Assembly (NCBI RefSeq): GCF_030676415.1
Contig: NZ_JAUUTW010000013.1
Location: 62,001-126,000, forward strand
Direction of reading: 5' to 3'
Length of the DNA stretch: 64,000 nucleotides
DNA from: Peribacillus frigoritolerans
GTDB taxonomy: Bacteria; Bacillota; Bacilli; Bacillales; DSM-1321
The position numbers were made by a program, and so were the translations under genes. The notes beneath the pieces are model-generated. The model did not search any database. It saw only the letters and a list, made by a program, of their open reading frames with translations, and had not been told where the DNA came from. Within the stretch, counting starts at the first letter, position 1, and each line of letters begins with the position of its first letter. Positions 15,315-24,462 of this stretch are shown here, piece after piece.

Positions 15315-16505
15315 TTATACACCAGGATTTTGGCCTAATTTTTCAACTGTGTATTGGTAAAATGCATGTAAGTCATTTTGTGACGCAAAACCTGCTTGTG
15401 CAGTCTGTTCGTTCCCTCCGCCTTTCCCATTATACGAACTGAGTTCAGCTTTGAAATATTGTCCGCAATGAAAGGGAATGGCCCCACTGTGCGAAAGGAT
15501 GATCTTTTGCTCTTTACGTGATGCTAATAATACGGTAACCTTTTCCTTTTTTACAATCGTACCTGCAAGGTATAGCAGTTCTTTCATTGAGCTATCTTCG
15601 AAAATTTGAGAGATGAATCCCCCTCCATTTTCTGCAAGCAGGGAGTCAGCAAGAAAATTTGCATTTTCAAGTTTTAAGTTTTCATTTGCCGATAGCAGCT
15701 GCTTATAGTCATTTTCCAGTTTCTCTACCCTATTAAGAATCTCTGTACGTCCGGTATTGAATTTATTCGATAATGCTGAAAGAATACCTAGACTTTCGGA
15801 ATAATCGTTCAATGCCCTGAAGCCGCACTTAAAATAGAGACGGGTAAGTTCTTTCTGCTTCTCCGTTTTGAAAATTTTTATTAAGCCAATTTCACCGGTA
15901 CGCCCTACATGGGTTCCACCGCAAGGGTTATATTCAATTCCTTCTATTTCAACAATACGGATATTCTCAGACACTTTAGGCATTTTGACGACAGGAAGTG
16001 TCTGTAATTGCTCGTTTGTCACGTAATAGATAAGTATTTCGCGATTTTCGATGATATATTGATTAACTAGCTTTTCAGCAGCAGCCGTATGTACTTGAGT
16101 CCATTGAAATCCTGACATTATATCGATCGTTAAATATTCCTTTCCAAGGTGGAAACTGACCGTATTAGAGTCGAACAGTTCCCTGCAGACAGCAGAGAGT
16201 AAATGCTGGCCGCTATGCTGTTGCATATGATCGAAGCGGCGAGACCAATCAAGTTCACAGTAAACGATCTCTGAATCTGGCCGCCTCTCCGTCTTATGAA
16301 GAATCTTTCCATCATTGCCTTTTATAACGTCAAGAACGGTGATTCCTTCTATTTTACCAGTATCTGCTGGCTGACCGCCCCCTTCGGGATAAAAAGCGGT
16401 TTCTTCAAGAGTGATGTAGTAAAAGCCATATTCCTCAAAGGTACTCTGAATTTTGGTATCCCATTGGGAAGTCTTGGGGGACGTGTAATACAATTTTTTT
16501 GTCAT
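15315..16505 (-). CDS. Alanyl-tRNA editing protein, long form (AlaX)
   Basis: This is a 396-residue stand-alone editing protein related to the editing and C-terminal parts of alanyl-tRNA synthetase. Zinc ligands are seen as HSGQH (97-101) and CGGTH (195-199). The N-terminal AFYPEGGGQPADTG is the tRNA-editing domain signature, and the C-terminal third (from a coiled stretch near 250) ends in a DHHA1-type GKGGGNEQTAQAG. It removes Ser or Gly wrongly attached to tRNA-Ala in the cytosol, backing up AlaRS. The start ATG at 16505 has only a weak purine stretch upstream. It is monocistronic. The length fits the AlaX-L class with DHHA1. Confidence 0.85.
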   Translation of the reverse strand: MTKKLYYTSPKTSQWDTKIQSTFEEYGFYYITLEETAFYPEGGGQPADTGKIEGITVLDVIKGNDGKILHKTERRPDSEIVYCELDWSRRFDHMQQHSGQHLLSAVCRELFDSNTVSFHLGKEYLTIDIMSGFQWTQVHTAAAEKLVNQYIIENREILIYYVTNEQLQTLPVVKMPKVSENIRIVEIEGIEYNPCGGTHVGRTGEIGLIKIFKTEKQKELTRLYFKCGFRALNDYSESLGILSALSNKFNTGRTEILNRVEKLENDYKQLLSANENLKLENANFLADSLLAENGGGFISQIFEDSSMKELLYLAGTIVKKEKVTVLLASRKEQKIILSHSGAIPFHCGQYFKAELSSYNGKGGGNEQTAQAGFASQNDLHAFYQYTVEKLGQNPGV

Positions 16506-16680
16506 GAATGATTTCTTTTTCCTTTCAGTTGATCATTAAATTATATCACCGAAATACCTGAGTTTGAAATTGCGGGTTTAGAAGATTAGTCAGGTAAATA
16601 AGTAAACTTTATGACAAATTTTAAATAAATTGTGCAAGATGGCAATATTCTATTTATAGACTAACCCTTAAAAAAAATAT

Positions 16681-17515
16681 GTGGAAATCATTCCATTAAT
16701 TCAAAAGGTAATCGAACATTTAGAAATAAATACAGCGCAGCATGACATTCGGCTCAATATCGAAACCAAGGATTTAATGATTCTAGGGGATCGCTTAAAA
16801 ATCGAACAAGCCTTTTAACCTGTTAAGCAATGCAATCAAATATTCTCCGGATGGGGGCAGGATCTCTCTCAGTGTATATAGCAGGAACGATATGCTTTCC
16901 GTAGATATCCAGGATGAGGGTGTAGGGATCCCAAAAGAATCACTGCCGCATTTATTACTGAAATTTTATAGGGTCGATAATTCAATCGCAGGCGGATTGG
17001 GGGAACGGGCCTTGGATTAGCCATTGTTGATGAAATCATAAAGTCACACAGCGGAAATGTTACGGTGGTTACCAATTAAGGACATGGAAATACATTTACC
17101 ATATCCTTACCTAGAGTAACTCTGAAAGAAGTGGGGCTGAACTATGGTGGACAGTGGCTTCCACGTCAGCCATTTAAAAAGTGGTGGAAAGGCATTTCAA
17201 AAGCTAAAAACCTCACCTCCTGATGCCATAGTACTGGATATTCTTCTTGAAGAGGGAGAGATGGACGGAAGGACGATCCTGAGGGAATTAAAAGGATCCG
17301 CTGAATGAGGTTCCCGTTTTTGTATCGACCGCTCTTGACGTTAGGGAGAAGGGAATTTCCTTGAAAGAGCTAAGGATTATTTAGTTAAACCTTATAAACC
17401 GAGCCAATTATCCAAAGTGATCATGCATACCTTGTTAAGTAACGGTAAACAAGGACAGATTCTGATCCCGCAGGATTACATGAAGACGAAAAGGGTAAAA
17501 AATAAAAAATCGTAA
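16681..17515 (+). pseudogene. Remnant of a hybrid sensor kinase with receiver domain
   Basis: Only pieces remain. In several frames one can read VEIIPLIQKVIEHLEINTAQ and DIRLNIETKDLMILGDRLKI (end of a dimerisation/HATPase start), SPDGGRISLSVYSRNDMLSV and DEGVGIPKESLPHLLLKFYR (N and F boxes), GGTGLGLAIVDEIIKSHSGN (G box), GHGNTFTISLP, then a receiver-like SPPDAIVLDILLEEGEMDGR and DYLVKPYKPSQLSKVIMHTL. At least four frameshifts and an in-frame TAA (in VVTN-stop-GHGN) break it. The N-terminal sensor part is missing, and no ribosome site is visible. The receiver-type DYLVKPYKPSQL is well preserved, so decay seems fairly recent. Confidence 0.75.
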
Positions 17516-17619
17516 TAGGTATACAGAACAACAAAAAAATGATAAATTCAAATATGATGGAAAAATAAATAATTGGGTACAATTGTAGGTAAAGGTAAGT
17601 TACAGGAGGATATGAATAC

Positions 17620-18492
17620 ATGCAAAAAATTCAGGCCGGTATGGCTGTAGAGTTAGAAGTGGAACGTAAGGCTGATTTCGGATGGTTTTTAACGGACGGT
17701 TCAGAAGATGTCTTACTTCATCATAATGAAATGAATGAAGGAACGGAACTTGAACTTGGAGATGAAGTAACTGTGTTCATCTACCATGATAAACAAGCAA
17801 GGCTAACAGCGACAATGAAGATCCCCGAAATTCAGATTGATCAGTATGGTTGGGCGGAAGTTGTCAATGTGAAAAGGAAACTTGGTGTTTTTGTGAATAT
17901 CGGCCTTTCCAAAGATATTCTTGTATCCCTAGACGACCTTCCGAATATTGATCGCTTATGGCCTGAGGTTGGAGATCGTCTATATGTTTCCCTGAAGACA
18001 GATCGACATGATCGCCTGTTTGGTAAACTTGCAACGGAAGATGTAATTCAGGAGATTGCAGTGAAAGCTCCATTAAAAGGTGTCCGTAACACCACTGTTA
18101 AGGGAAATGTCTATCGTTTGCTTATGGTTGGATCTTTCTTTATTTCACAAGAAGGATACCGCTGTTTCATTCACGAAAGTGAACGCAAGGAGGAGCCCCG
18201 TCTTGGTGAATTAGTTGAAGGGCGAGTCATTGATAGTAAAGAAGATGGAACGCTTAACGTTTCTTTAATTCCCTTTAAACAAGATTTAATGGGAGAAGAT
18301 GCTGATGTCATTTTCACTTATTTAATGAATCGTGGCGGTGCTATGCCATATGGCGACAAAACGCCACCAGATGATATCCAGTTTAACTTCGGTTTAAGCA
18401 AGGGAGCGTTCAAACGTGCTCTCGGCAAACTGATGAAAGAAGAAAAGGTTTACCAGGAAGATGGATGGACATATTCCTCAGACCGTAAATGA
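17620..18492 (+). CDS. cvfB: CvfB-family S1-domain RNA-binding protein
   Basis: The protein has 290 residues, starting at an ATG with AGGAGG before it. It is a chain of S1-like domains ending in a winged helix, the CvfB/YitL layout: repeated 'GWFLTDGSEDVLLHHNEM', 'LGVFVNIGLSKDILVSLDDL', 'RLLMVGSFFISQEGYRCFIH', and a C-terminal winged helix (DDIQFNFGLSKGAFKRALGK). CvfB of Staphylococcus and YitL of Bacillus bind single-stranded RNA and affect virulence or expression globally; the exact target is open. It is a single gene with a strong terminator. The symbol is given by family resemblance. Confidence 0.88.
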   Translation: MQKIQAGMAVELEVERKADFGWFLTDGSEDVLLHHNEMNEGTELELGDEVTVFIYHDKQARLTATMKIPEIQIDQYGWAEVVNVKRKLGVFVNIGLSKDILVSLDDLPNIDRLWPEVGDRLYVSLKTDRHDRLFGKLATEDVIQEIAVKAPLKGVRNTTVKGNVYRLLMVGSFFISQEGYRCFIHESERKEEPRLGELVEGRVIDSKEDGTLNVSLIPFKQDLMGEDADVIFTYLMNRGGAMPYGDKTPPDDIQFNFGLSKGAFKRALGKLMKEEKVYQEDGWTYSSDRK

Positions 18493-18494
18493 AA

Positions 18495-18525
18495 AAAGGC
18501 AGCGGATTTTTCCGCTGCTTTTTTC
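18495..18525. terminator. Terminator between convergent cvfB and cotJC
   Basis: GCAGCGG / CCGCTGC hairpin with flanking A- and T-runs; bidirectional. Confidence 0.75.
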
Positions 18526-18537
18526 ATGTGAATTTCA

Positions 18538-19107
18538 TTAAAAGAACTTCTTTTTACCTTTTTCTTCTTTTAAAATCTCCACAGCTTCCCTGAACCTCAT
18601 CGAATGGACAATTTCCCTTTCACGTAAAAACCTGAGTGAATCATTGATATCAGGATCATCCGAGATGTCAATCAACCACTGGTAGGTTGCTCTGGCCTTC
18701 TCTTCAGCGGCGATATCTTCATATAAATCTGCAATGGGATCTCCTTTGGCTTGGATATAGGTGGCGGTCCAAGGATTCCCCGCTGCGTCATGATAATAAA
18801 GGGCACTATCATGATTGGCATAATGGTCACCTAGGCCAGCTGCAGCCATCTGCTGAGGAGTGGCGTCTTTTGTAAGCTTATAAATCATCGTCGCGATCAT
18901 TTCCAGATGGGCAAATTCTTCAGTTCCGATATCAGTAAGCAAGCCAATCACTTTATCGGGTATTGTATATCGTTGATTTAAGTATCGGAGTGCTGCAGCC
19001 AACTCACCATCAGCACCCCCGTATTGTTCTATTAAATATTTTGCCAATCGAGGATTACAGTCTCTTACTTTAACTGGATATTGCAGCTTCTTTTCATAAA
19101 CCCACAT
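18538..19107 (-). CDS. cotJC: Spore coat protein CotJC (manganese-catalase-like)
   Basis: This 189-residue protein is a short member of the manganese catalase family. It starts MWVYEKKLQYPVKVRDCNPR, with helices carrying Glu and His at family positions (LTDIGTEEFAHLEMIATMIY and EDIAAEEKARATYQWLIDIS). It is the last gene of cotJABC. In B. subtilis it is made in the mother cell and assembled into the inner coat with CotJA and CotJB. Whether it has catalase activity is not known from sequence. A bidirectional terminator follows. Confidence 0.92.
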   Translation of the reverse strand: MWVYEKKLQYPVKVRDCNPRLAKYLIEQYGGADGELAAALRYLNQRYTIPDKVIGLLTDIGTEEFAHLEMIATMIYKLTKDATPQQMAAAGLGDHYANHDSALYYHDAAGNPWTATYIQAKGDPIADLYEDIAAEEKARATYQWLIDISDDPDINDSLRFLREREIVHSMRFREAVEILKEEKGKKKFF

Positions 19108-19119
19108 AGTTATCTCTCC

Positions 19120-19386
19120 TTATACCTGCCATGGCCAAGGGCCTTGGCCCCATTCCCATTTATTTTCACCGCCCGAACTGTTTCCAAAACCCAATAATGG
19201 ACCATATTTAGGCTCGAAAACCGATTTCAATTGTTTGGAGTATTCATGAAATTGATTAAATTGCTGTAATGCTTGCTGATCGTTAGGATGTGTATCCAAA
19301 TAATGAGTCAACTCGACAAGTACGAAATCGGCAGCCTGTATTTGTTCAAGCAACTGATAATATTCATCATCCAGTTTCTTATTCAT
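19120..19386 (-). CDS. cotJB: Spore coat protein CotJB
   Basis: This is an 88-residue protein with the family opening [21 protein letters not shown], a Leu-rich helix and an ending rich in Trp and Gly ([13 protein letters not shown]). It starts 1 nt after the cotJA stop and ends 12 nt before cotJC. CotJB is needed for CotJA/CotJC assembly in B. subtilis. The start has GGGAGAC upstream. Confidence 0.92.
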   Translation of the reverse strand: MNKKLDDEYYQLLEQIQAADFVLVELTHYLDTHPNDQQALQQFNQFHEYSKQLKSVFEPKYGPLLGFGNSSGGENKWEWGQGPWPWQV

Positions 19387-19620
19387 TTACGTCTCCCTTT
19401 CCCGATATGGATTATCATAAAAATCATAAAAGAATTTCCAAAGTGTACCGTATTTCAAAGCTTCTTCCGGTGTGAACTGCTCCAAATTAGGCGGTTGAAA
19501 ATTAATATACAAATTGGGAGGTGTCCGGTAGTACTTTCTCCCAATAGGCGGGCACGGATCGAATTTACTATGGAAAGGCTTATATGATTTAACTAAGGTA
19601 AAAGTTTTTTCGCGAGTCAA
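19387..19620 (-). CDS. cotJA: Spore coat protein CotJA
   Basis: This is a 77-residue Pro/Tyr-rich coat protein containing KSYKPFHSKFDPCPPIG and ending in a FYDNPYRERE tail. It opens the cotJABC operon with a TTG start preceded by AAAGGAGG at 6 nt. In B. subtilis the operon is sigma-E dependent. A CATATAAT hexamer-like sequence at 19682-19675 on the minus strand resembles a sigma-E -10, but I see no good -35 at the right distance. Confidence 0.92.
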   Translation of the reverse strand: MTREKTFTLVKSYKPFHSKFDPCPPIGRKYYRTPPNLYINFQPPNLEQFTPEEALKYGTLWKFFYDFYDNPYRERET

Positions 19621-19674
19621 AAAAATACCTCCTTTGTAAAGATATAGCCTTTAATTCTTATGCCGGGGTAATGC

Positions 19675-19682
19675 ATTATATG
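19675..19682 (-). promoter_or_regulatory. Possible sigma-E -10 element for cotJABC
   Basis: CATATAAT on the minus strand, close to the CATACAAT consensus, 55 nt before the start. The matching -35 is weak. Confidence 0.35.
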
Positions 19683-19876
19683 ACTCCCTTGGTTTGGAAA
19701 GGGAATTAACTGGAAAATGATGTTTTTTTAGAATATTATAAAATCTTGTTATAGTCCCGTTATCTTACTGTGATGTTTGTCATCTATTCTTTATCTGTTT
19801 GTTCTTTGTATAGAAAAAAACTATGTTAAGATTTAACTCGTAGCTTATAAAGCAGCTCACAAGGAGGTAACAACAT

Positions 19877-20710
19877 ATGAAAAAATCAATCTTATCGTTA
19901 GCGGCAGCGGCTGCAATATCCGGTGCATTTACAATTCCGGTACAAGCAGAAGATGTCAAAGTGAAAGATGGAGACACATTATGGGGGATATCTCAAACAT
20001 ATAAAGTATCAATAGAAGATATTAAGTCTTGGAATGATTTGTCTTCAGACGCGATTTATGTCGGGGAAACCATACATATTTCTCAAGAAAAGCATTATAA
20101 AGTCAAGTCAGGGGACACATTATCGGACATTGCAGACAAATATGATGTAGCTGTAAATGATATTAAATCTTGGAACGGTTTAAATTCAGATACTATCCAT
20201 CCGAATCAGGAACTAATCATTAAACCAGCGGCTAACAAAGTCGAAGCGGCGAGTGTAGAGCCTGCGCAGAAATCAGAGCAAGCTGCACCAGTAGAACAAT
20301 CCGAACCAAAAGAAGAATCCAAGCCAGTAGAACAATCGAAGCCAGCAGAACAAACAAAGCCGGTTGAACAATCAGAACCAGCAGACACAAACAATGAATC
20401 CCAAGATCAACCGGAATCTGGAAAAGAGATTACTGTTAGTGCAACCGCCTATACGGCTGATTGTCAAGGCTGCAGCGGAACAACAGCCACAGGAGTGGAC
20501 TTGAAAGCTAATCCTGATGCAAAAGTGATTGCCGTGGACCCTTCGGTCATTCCACTAGGATCAAAGGTTTATGTTGAAGGTTATGGCTACGCAACGGCAG
20601 CCGATACAGGCAGTGCCATCAAAGGAAATAGAGTGGACATATTTGTTCCAAACGAACAGGATGCCGTGAATTGGGGCGTTAAAAGCGTTAAAGTGCAAAT
20701 CCTGAATTAA
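19877..20710 (+). CDS. Secreted LysM / 3D-domain cell-wall protein (YocH-like)
   Basis: This 277-residue secreted protein has a Sec signal peptide (MKKSILSLAAAAAISGAFTI..., cut near VQA-ED) and two LysM domains (VKVKDGDTLWGISQTY and YKVKSGDTLSDIADKY). A Glu/Pro/Lys/Ser-rich linker with repeated PVEQS units and a C-terminal 3D domain (TATGVDLKANPDAKVIAVDP, DTGSAIKGNRVDIF) with the three conserved Asp follow. It binds peptidoglycan and probably cleaves it during wall turnover, like YocH. The GGAGG site is 9 nt before the ATG. No WalR-type TGTWA direct repeat with the right spacing is visible upstream. Confidence 0.88.
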   Translation: MKKSILSLAAAAAISGAFTIPVQAEDVKVKDGDTLWGISQTYKVSIEDIKSWNDLSSDAIYVGETIHISQEKHYKVKSGDTLSDIADKYDVAVNDIKSWNGLNSDTIHPNQELIIKPAANKVEAASVEPAQKSEQAAPVEQSEPKEESKPVEQSKPAEQTKPVEQSEPADTNNESQDQPESGKEITVSATAYTADCQGCSGTTATGVDLKANPDAKVIAVDPSVIPLGSKVYVEGYGYATAADTGSAIKGNRVDIFVPNEQDAVNWGVKSVKVQILN

Positions 20711-20739
20711 TTTAACCATGCAAAACATGTTTATATATT

Positions 20740-20778
20740 GAAAAAAGCAGACACAGACATAATGTGTCTGCTTTTTTT
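20740..20778 (+). terminator. Terminator
   Basis: AAAGCAGACACA / TGTGTCTGCTTT arms followed by T-run. Confidence 0.8.
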
Positions 20779-20867
20779 ATCCTTTTGGTTCACGGTAAAA
20801 GCAGGTACAATGAAAGTAATAGATCCTTATAAATCCTTACAAGGTAAATAGGAGGAGTAGTAAATTG

Positions 20868-22991
20868 ATGGAAAAAGCACGTGAGTATTTACAAGAATAT
20901 TTTGGATATGAGTCATTCAGAAAAGGTCAGGAACAGATTATCGAACAGGTGTTGGGAGGAATAAACACCGCGGGAATCATGCCTACTGGCGGAGGTAAAT
21001 CGATATGTTACCAAATTCCAGCCCTTTTGTTACCTGGTATAACACTCGTGATCTCCCCACTTATTTCCTTGATGAAGGACCAAGTAGATGCCCTCGAACA
21101 AAACGGGATTGATGCCACATTTCTTAATAGCTCCATTTCTGGGTTAGAATCATCCAATAGAATGAACGATATTAAGCAAGGAAGATATAAATTGGTTTAT
21201 GTGGCACCGGAACGCTTGGAAAATCCTGCATTTCAACAAGATTTATTTAATGTGGACATTTCATTGGTGGCCATTGATGAAGCCCACTGTATATCTCAAT
21301 GGGGGCATGACTTCAGACCAAGCTATTTAAAAATCAAAACCTTATTGAAAAACATGCCATCTTCTCCGACTGTACTGGCATTAACGGCAACAGCCACTCC
21401 AAATGTGACCGATGATATTTGTCAGTCGCTCGGAATATCAGGGGAGCATACAATATCAACGGGATTTTCCAGAGATAACTTGTTCTTTTCCGTAGTGAAA
21501 GAAGAAAATCGCGGACGGTTTTTAATGCGCTATTTAGAGAAAAACAAAAATGAATCGGGTATCATATATGCAGCCACTAGGAAAGAAGTCGATTCCTTAT
21601 ATGCGAAGCTTATTAAAGCCGGGTTCAAAACAGGTCGATACCACGCTGGCATGAATGAACAAGACCGTTCGGAACAGCAGGACCAATTCATTCGGGATGA
21701 CATTCCCTTGATGGTAGCGACATCTGCCTTTGGGATGGGAATCGATAAGTCGAATGTTAGATACGTCATCCATTACCAAACTCCTAAGAACATGGAGAGT
21801 TATTATCAGGAAGCGGGCCGTGCAGGGAGGGATGGTTTGGATAGTGAATGTATCCTTTTGTACTCCCCCCAGGATATGCAGATACAGCGTTTCTTGATCG
21901 ATCAATCAAACCCTTCGCAGGAGTGGCAATCCCAGGAATTGAAGAAGTTGAACAGAATGAAGGATTATTGTTTTACCGAGGGGTGTTTGCAAGCTTTCAT
22001 TCTTCGATACTTTGGAGATGAAAACCCTGAAGATTGCGGTCATTGCGAAAATTGTACAGATAAACGAGATTCTGTTGATGTAACTACACAGGCACAGATG
22101 GTCCTTTCATGCATGTTGCGAATGGGTGAGCGATTCGGTAAAACGATGATCTCCCAAGTCCTTACGGGTTCACGCAATAAGAAAATTGAAGAGTTTGGAT
22201 TCCAGAAGCTTTCAACCTATGGAATCATCAATGATCAATCTGCAAAGGATGTAGGTGATTTCATTGATTTCCTGACAGCAAAACAGTATATCGAAATGAC
22301 GGGCGGCCAATTTCCAGTCCTTAAAGTAACCAATGCTGGCAGGGAAGTGCTGTTGGGGCAGAAAAAAGTCCTGCGTAAGGAAATAAAAAAAGTAAGCAGC
22401 ATCAGTGTGGATCATGGGTTGTTCGAAGAGTTGAGACAGTTAAGAAAAGAATTGGCAAGTAAGGAGAATGTACCTCCTTTCATTATTTTTTCCGATGCAT
22501 CATTGAAAGATATGGCCGTCAAACTTCCGAGGACGGAAGAGGAATTCCTGGAAGTTAAAGGGGTAGGCACCCAGAAATTCGAACGCTTCGGTTACGTGTT
22601 CTTACAAGGGATTTCCCAGTATGTACAGGCACATCCTGAATTAGAAACGAATACTATGGTTACAAAAGAAACGGTAAAGCGAGCTACTAAACCATCTCAC
22701 TTAGAAAGCTATCGCTTATATCAGGAAGGCAAATCAATCAAGGAAATAGGGACATTGAGAGGGCTGTCTTCCATTTCAATTGAAAATCATTTATTAAAGT
22801 GTGCAGAAGAACATTTGGATATCAAATGGGATGAGATATTCTTGGATGAAGAGTTTGATCTTGTTTTGGAAACTGCGAAACAATTGGATTCTGAAAAATT
22901 GAAACCACTAAAAGAAGCCTTGCCTGAGCATATTTCCTACTTCATGATTAAAGCGATCTTGGTTAAAGCAGGGCTGGAAAACGAAAGGTGA
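20868..22991 (+). CDS. recQ: ATP-dependent DNA helicase RecQ
   Basis: This 707-residue helicase shows every RecQ part: motif 0 and Walker A (FGYESFRKGQEQII, MPTGGGKSICYQ), the DEAH-type box AIDEAHCISQWGHDFR, motif III LALTATATP, the RecQ-C-terminal zinc site with Cys at CFTEGCLQ and CGHCENC, a winged helix, and an HRDC domain near PPFIIFSDASLKDMAVKLPR. It ends in an extra helix-turn-helix-type region. It unwinds 3'-to-5' during recombinational repair in the cytosol. The ATG at 20868 has GGAGGAG before it; a TTG one codon earlier is possible. It is monocistronic. Confidence 0.93.
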   Translation: MEKAREYLQEYFGYESFRKGQEQIIEQVLGGINTAGIMPTGGGKSICYQIPALLLPGITLVISPLISLMKDQVDALEQNGIDATFLNSSISGLESSNRMNDIKQGRYKLVYVAPERLENPAFQQDLFNVDISLVAIDEAHCISQWGHDFRPSYLKIKTLLKNMPSSPTVLALTATATPNVTDDICQSLGISGEHTISTGFSRDNLFFSVVKEENRGRFLMRYLEKNKNESGIIYAATRKEVDSLYAKLIKAGFKTGRYHAGMNEQDRSEQQDQFIRDDIPLMVATSAFGMGIDKSNVRYVIHYQTPKNMESYYQEAGRAGRDGLDSECILLYSPQDMQIQRFLIDQSNPSQEWQSQELKKLNRMKDYCFTEGCLQAFILRYFGDENPEDCGHCENCTDKRDSVDVTTQAQMVLSCMLRMGERFGKTMISQVLTGSRNKKIEEFGFQKLSTYGIINDQSAKDVGDFIDFLTAKQYIEMTGGQFPVLKVTNAGREVLLGQKKVLRKEIKKVSSISVDHGLFEELRQLRKELASKENVPPFIIFSDASLKDMAVKLPRTEEEFLEVKGVGTQKFERFGYVFLQGISQYVQAHPELETNTMVTKETVKRATKPSHLESYRLYQEGKSIKEIGTLRGLSSISIENHLLKCAEEHLDIKWDEIFLDEEFDLVLETAKQLDSEKLKPLKEALPEHISYFMIKAILVKAGLENER

Positions 22992-23120
22992 TAAGATTTT
23001 CTGGATAATTTCTTCAGTGAATAAATAAGAAATTGGTTTAATGCGTATACTAGGAATGATAAAAAGGTGAAATTTCCCGCCTTTAATCAGAGTCTTTATA
23101 TAAAAAAGAGGAGGTTGCTC

Positions 23121-23327
23121 ATGTATTTTGGTAAAAAGAATTCAGAGGAACCAGAAATCGTTATGGAAGATACGATAGTATATGCGTGCGGATCCGCAGA
23201 TTGCAATGGTTGGATGAGAAAAGATTTTGCCTCGGAAAACTATGATTGCCCAATGTGTGGAAGTCAATTGGTAGAGGAAGTCAGGGAACTTCCGAAAATT
23301 GAAAATGAGTATAATGCGTTTAAATAA
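23121..23327 (+). CDS. YdjO-like cold-inducible zinc-ribbon protein, copy 1
   Basis: This is a 68-residue protein with a likely zinc ribbon: CGSADCNGWMRKDF and YDCPMCGSQL, four Cys in CxxxxC and CxxC spacing. It starts MYFGKKNSEEPE at an ATG with GAGGAGG upstream. It belongs with YdjO of B. subtilis, described as cold-inducible. The role is unknown; a second copy lies 860 nt downstream at 24185. Both copies share the Trp of CxGW and the end pattern. Confidence 0.85.
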   Translation: MYFGKKNSEEPEIVMEDTIVYACGSADCNGWMRKDFASENYDCPMCGSQLVEEVRELPKIENEYNAFK

Positions 23328-24184
23328 AAGAGGTGTATCATAGCCTCTTTATTTTTTATTTTTTAAAAAGAAGTATGCCGGAGTGGTTTCATTCTGGATT
23401 AATGCTTTACATATAAAAAAATGTATGGTATTATTAAATTTCAGTGTTATGAAAAGAATGCACTGGAGGGTAATTTAAAGTAACATTTTTATTAATAAAA
23501 TAATTTTTCATCATTTTTATGATGAAGTAGAAACAAGTTAAACATATCTAGAAAAAGAAATACATGTAATCACCAAGTATTTTCCTCGATCCATTTCTGT
23601 TCTTCATTAACTTACTTCTATGTACCATTTGTCTTTTGGAATTTAATCTACCCAATTGGAATTACGGACGGTTTTAATTAATAAACATGTACTTACAAGC
23701 TTTTATCTGATTCTCGCAGGCACGGTCTAGGAACCGTATGGATGGGAGAGAGGCAGGGCTTTCATTGTTTTAGGTTTTGGCATTAAAAATTACTCTCATG
23801 CTCAATTCGCTTTGAAATGTTCATCGAACGAGCAGGAAGAACCATATGGAATGGATTCTTAAACAGCGCAGTCTCGATTATCTTGAAGGGTAAGTCAGGG
23901 ACTGTGTTTCATTTCGAGGAATCATTTCTTTTTTAGAATCTTTCCACAAATATATAAAGCATATATATGGTATAATGGTTACTGAGATATGAAAAATTCA
24001 TGTCGTAATCTCAAGTTCTTACCATTTAGAAAGTTTGGTTGAAAGAACAATATAATCATACTTAGATTTGCGAATGGTTATTTACTCACAATTTAGATTA
24101 AACGCCATCTATTCTTTTTTTATCTTTATGGCTTGTGATCTGTTATGCAGGACGGAGTCAATTATATTCTAAGGAGTGAGATAT
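23328..24184. other. Long gene-free stretch between the two ydjO-like genes
   Basis: No coding frame is convincing on either strand. It holds a good sigma-A promoter at 23406-23434, an 8-bp hairpin TTCATCAT-TTTT-ATGATGAA at 23507-23526 and a G-rich patch around 23715-23760. It could be a long structured 5' leader for the second gene or a separate non-coding RNA. Confidence 0.45.
23406..23434 (+). promoter_or_regulatory. Sigma-A promoter without a near gene
   Basis: TTTACA (23406-23411), a 17-nt spacer, TATTAT (23429-23434). The first open gene lies 750 nt downstream. Confidence 0.5.
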
Positions 24185-24379
24185 ATGTATAGAAGAAATA
24201 ATACGGAAGAAATCATTCCTGAAGAAACAAAGGTGTGGGAATGTACATCAGAAGATTGCAAAGGTTGGATTCGCGATAACTTTACGAGTAATGATGAACA
24301 CGTTTGTCCGTTATGTAGCAGCGAGATGAAACCCGGCACCAGAATGCTTCAAGCAATCAACAATCCAAGAAATTATTAA
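24185..24379 (+). CDS. YdjO-like cold-inducible zinc-ribbon protein, copy 2
   Basis: This 64-residue paralogue of the 23121 gene has four Cys in CTSEDCKGWIRDNF and HVCPLCSSEM. The ATG at 24185 has AAGGAG 8 nt before it. It differs from copy 1 in most non-core residues, so the duplication is old. It is followed by a strong terminator. Cold-inducible small proteins of this type often have long 5' leaders; the 850-nt gap upstream would fit. Confidence 0.85.
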   Translation: MYRRNNTEEIIPEETKVWECTSEDCKGWIRDNFTSNDEHVCPLCSSEMKPGTRMLQAINNPRNY

Positions 24380-24384
24380 GGCTA

Positions 24385-24426
24385 TAAAAAAAGCTGAAGG
24401 GAATTCTCCCTTCAGCTTTTTTTATC
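24385..24426. terminator. Strong terminator
   Basis: AAAAGCTGAAGGGA / TCCCTTCAGCTTTT arms with A- and T-runs. Confidence 0.8.
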
Positions 24427-24462
24427 TTTTTGCCAATTGGAGGAAGCAAAAAGTAGGTGAGA

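Noticed and set aside
19740..19860. WalR box before the LysM/3D gene
   Set aside because: TGTGAT and TGTCAT are present, but 9 nt apart start to start; WalR needs 11.
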